Positions 63,775 to 64,000 of a stretch of DNA of 64,000 bases are shown here, in pieces (positions within the stretch are counted from its first letter, which is position 1; every line of letters starts with the position of its first letter). Origin of the DNA: Govania unica (GTDB lineage Bacteria > Pseudomonadota > Alphaproteobacteria > Sphingomonadales > Govanellaceae). Under the pieces are notes generated by a model, which did not search any database, was not told the DNA's origin, and saw only the letters and a list, made by a program, of their open reading frames with translations. The stretch spans positions 372,001 through 436,000 of the forward strand of contig NZ_JANWOI010000004.1 of assembly GCF_027920805.1 (NCBI RefSeq), given 5' to 3'. A program made the translations under genes and the position numbers.

Positions 63775-64000
63775 GTGTCGCTGACGCCGCCACTCGCTAC
63801 GGTTGAGACTTTTCTGGCGCTTGGGGTCGCCCTGGGACTTGGCCTGCTGGTCGGCCTTGAGCGCGGCTGGAGCCTGCGGGCCGAGCCGGTCGGCGGCCGC
63901 TATGCCGGGGTGCGCAGTTTTGCGCTGATCGGGTTGCTCGGCGGCTTCACGGCGGTTCTCGAAGCCATGGGCCTGCGGCTTTACGGGCTGATGTCCTTTG
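63775..64000 (+). CDS. MgtC/DUF4010-like membrane protein, 3' end cut by window
   Basis: GTG start at 63775 (GGAGA upstream). Visible residues LALGVALGLGLLVGLERGWSLRAEPVGGRYAGVRSFALIGLLGGFTAVLE match the N-terminal MgtC/SapB-like domain of DUF4010 membrane proteins (GLLVGLERGW...AGVRTFALIGLLGG). At least two hydrophobic helices are seen before the edge. Function of the family unknown. Only the first 75 residues are in the window. Confidence 0.75.
   Translation, partial: MSLTPPLATVETFLALGVALGLGLLVGLERGWSLRAEPVGGRYAGVRSFALIGLLGGFTAVLEAMGLRLYGLMSF

Overview
The window is ordinary-density, GC-rich bacterial chromosome (about 50 protein genes, one tRNA, no rRNA, no CRISPR, no insertion sequence). 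The organism is an alphaproteobacterium. The clearest marker is a GcrA-type cell-cycle regulator (14687-15139). A phasin, the PlcP/Agt lipid-remodelling pair, the argD-argF-hslO and uvrC-pgsA-moaD-moaE gene orders and a TonB-dependent receptor fit the same class. I cannot name order or genus from the sequence alone.

Layout. 1-797: end of a branched-chain aminotransferase gene. 1184-6058 (minus): moaE, moaD, pgsA, uvrC, then folB and a FolM-like reductase. The 433-base gap before uvrC holds a dense cluster of GANTC sites with DnaA-box-like and CtrA-like sequences. 6203-15703: Kef-type antiporter, uvrB, hslO-argF-argD, an orphan ABC-2 permease, gcrA and a phasin. 15906-24387: acyl-CoA synthetase, M14 carboxypeptidase, AidB-like dehydrogenase, POT peptide transporter, ABC-F ATPase. 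24563-26924: msrP-msrQ plus a DUF6134-like exported protein. 26928-32156 (minus): GPH-type transporter, TetR regulator, and an operon of metallo-beta-lactamase-fold protein, FAD monooxygenase and DUF2783 protein. 32589-34958: an AT-rich patch with a PH-domain membrane protein, a decayed luxR remnant and radC. 34959-40176 (minus): intact luxR, M1 peptidase, then plcP-agt behind a triple PHO box. 40495-50281: HerA-like ATPase, amino-acid permease, tRNA-Val, histidine kinase, an entericidin missed by simple ORF calling, two metal transporters, and the agmatine-to-putrescine pair aguA-aguB. 50793-63026: msrA, an oligopeptide-type ABC transporter without a binding protein, a large MalT-like regulator, a TonB receptor, an amidase and an HDAC-like deacetylase. 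63031-64000: pcm and the start of a MgtC-like membrane protein.

How the parts work together. The best-supported regulated system is plcP-agt: three 7-base PHO half-sites at 11-base spacing lie just upstream, as expected for phosphate-starvation replacement of phospholipids by glycolipids. The 48-63 kb region may be an amide/polyamine uptake and deacylation locus (outer-membrane receptor, ABC importer, amidase, deacetylase, agmatine-degrading enzymes, ATP-dependent regulator); this is inference from gene neighbourhood only.

Many intergenic gaps carry short palindromic repeats, usually as inverted pairs. At least five families are visible, and one gap holds a tandem duplication of a two-family composite unit of about 245 bases.
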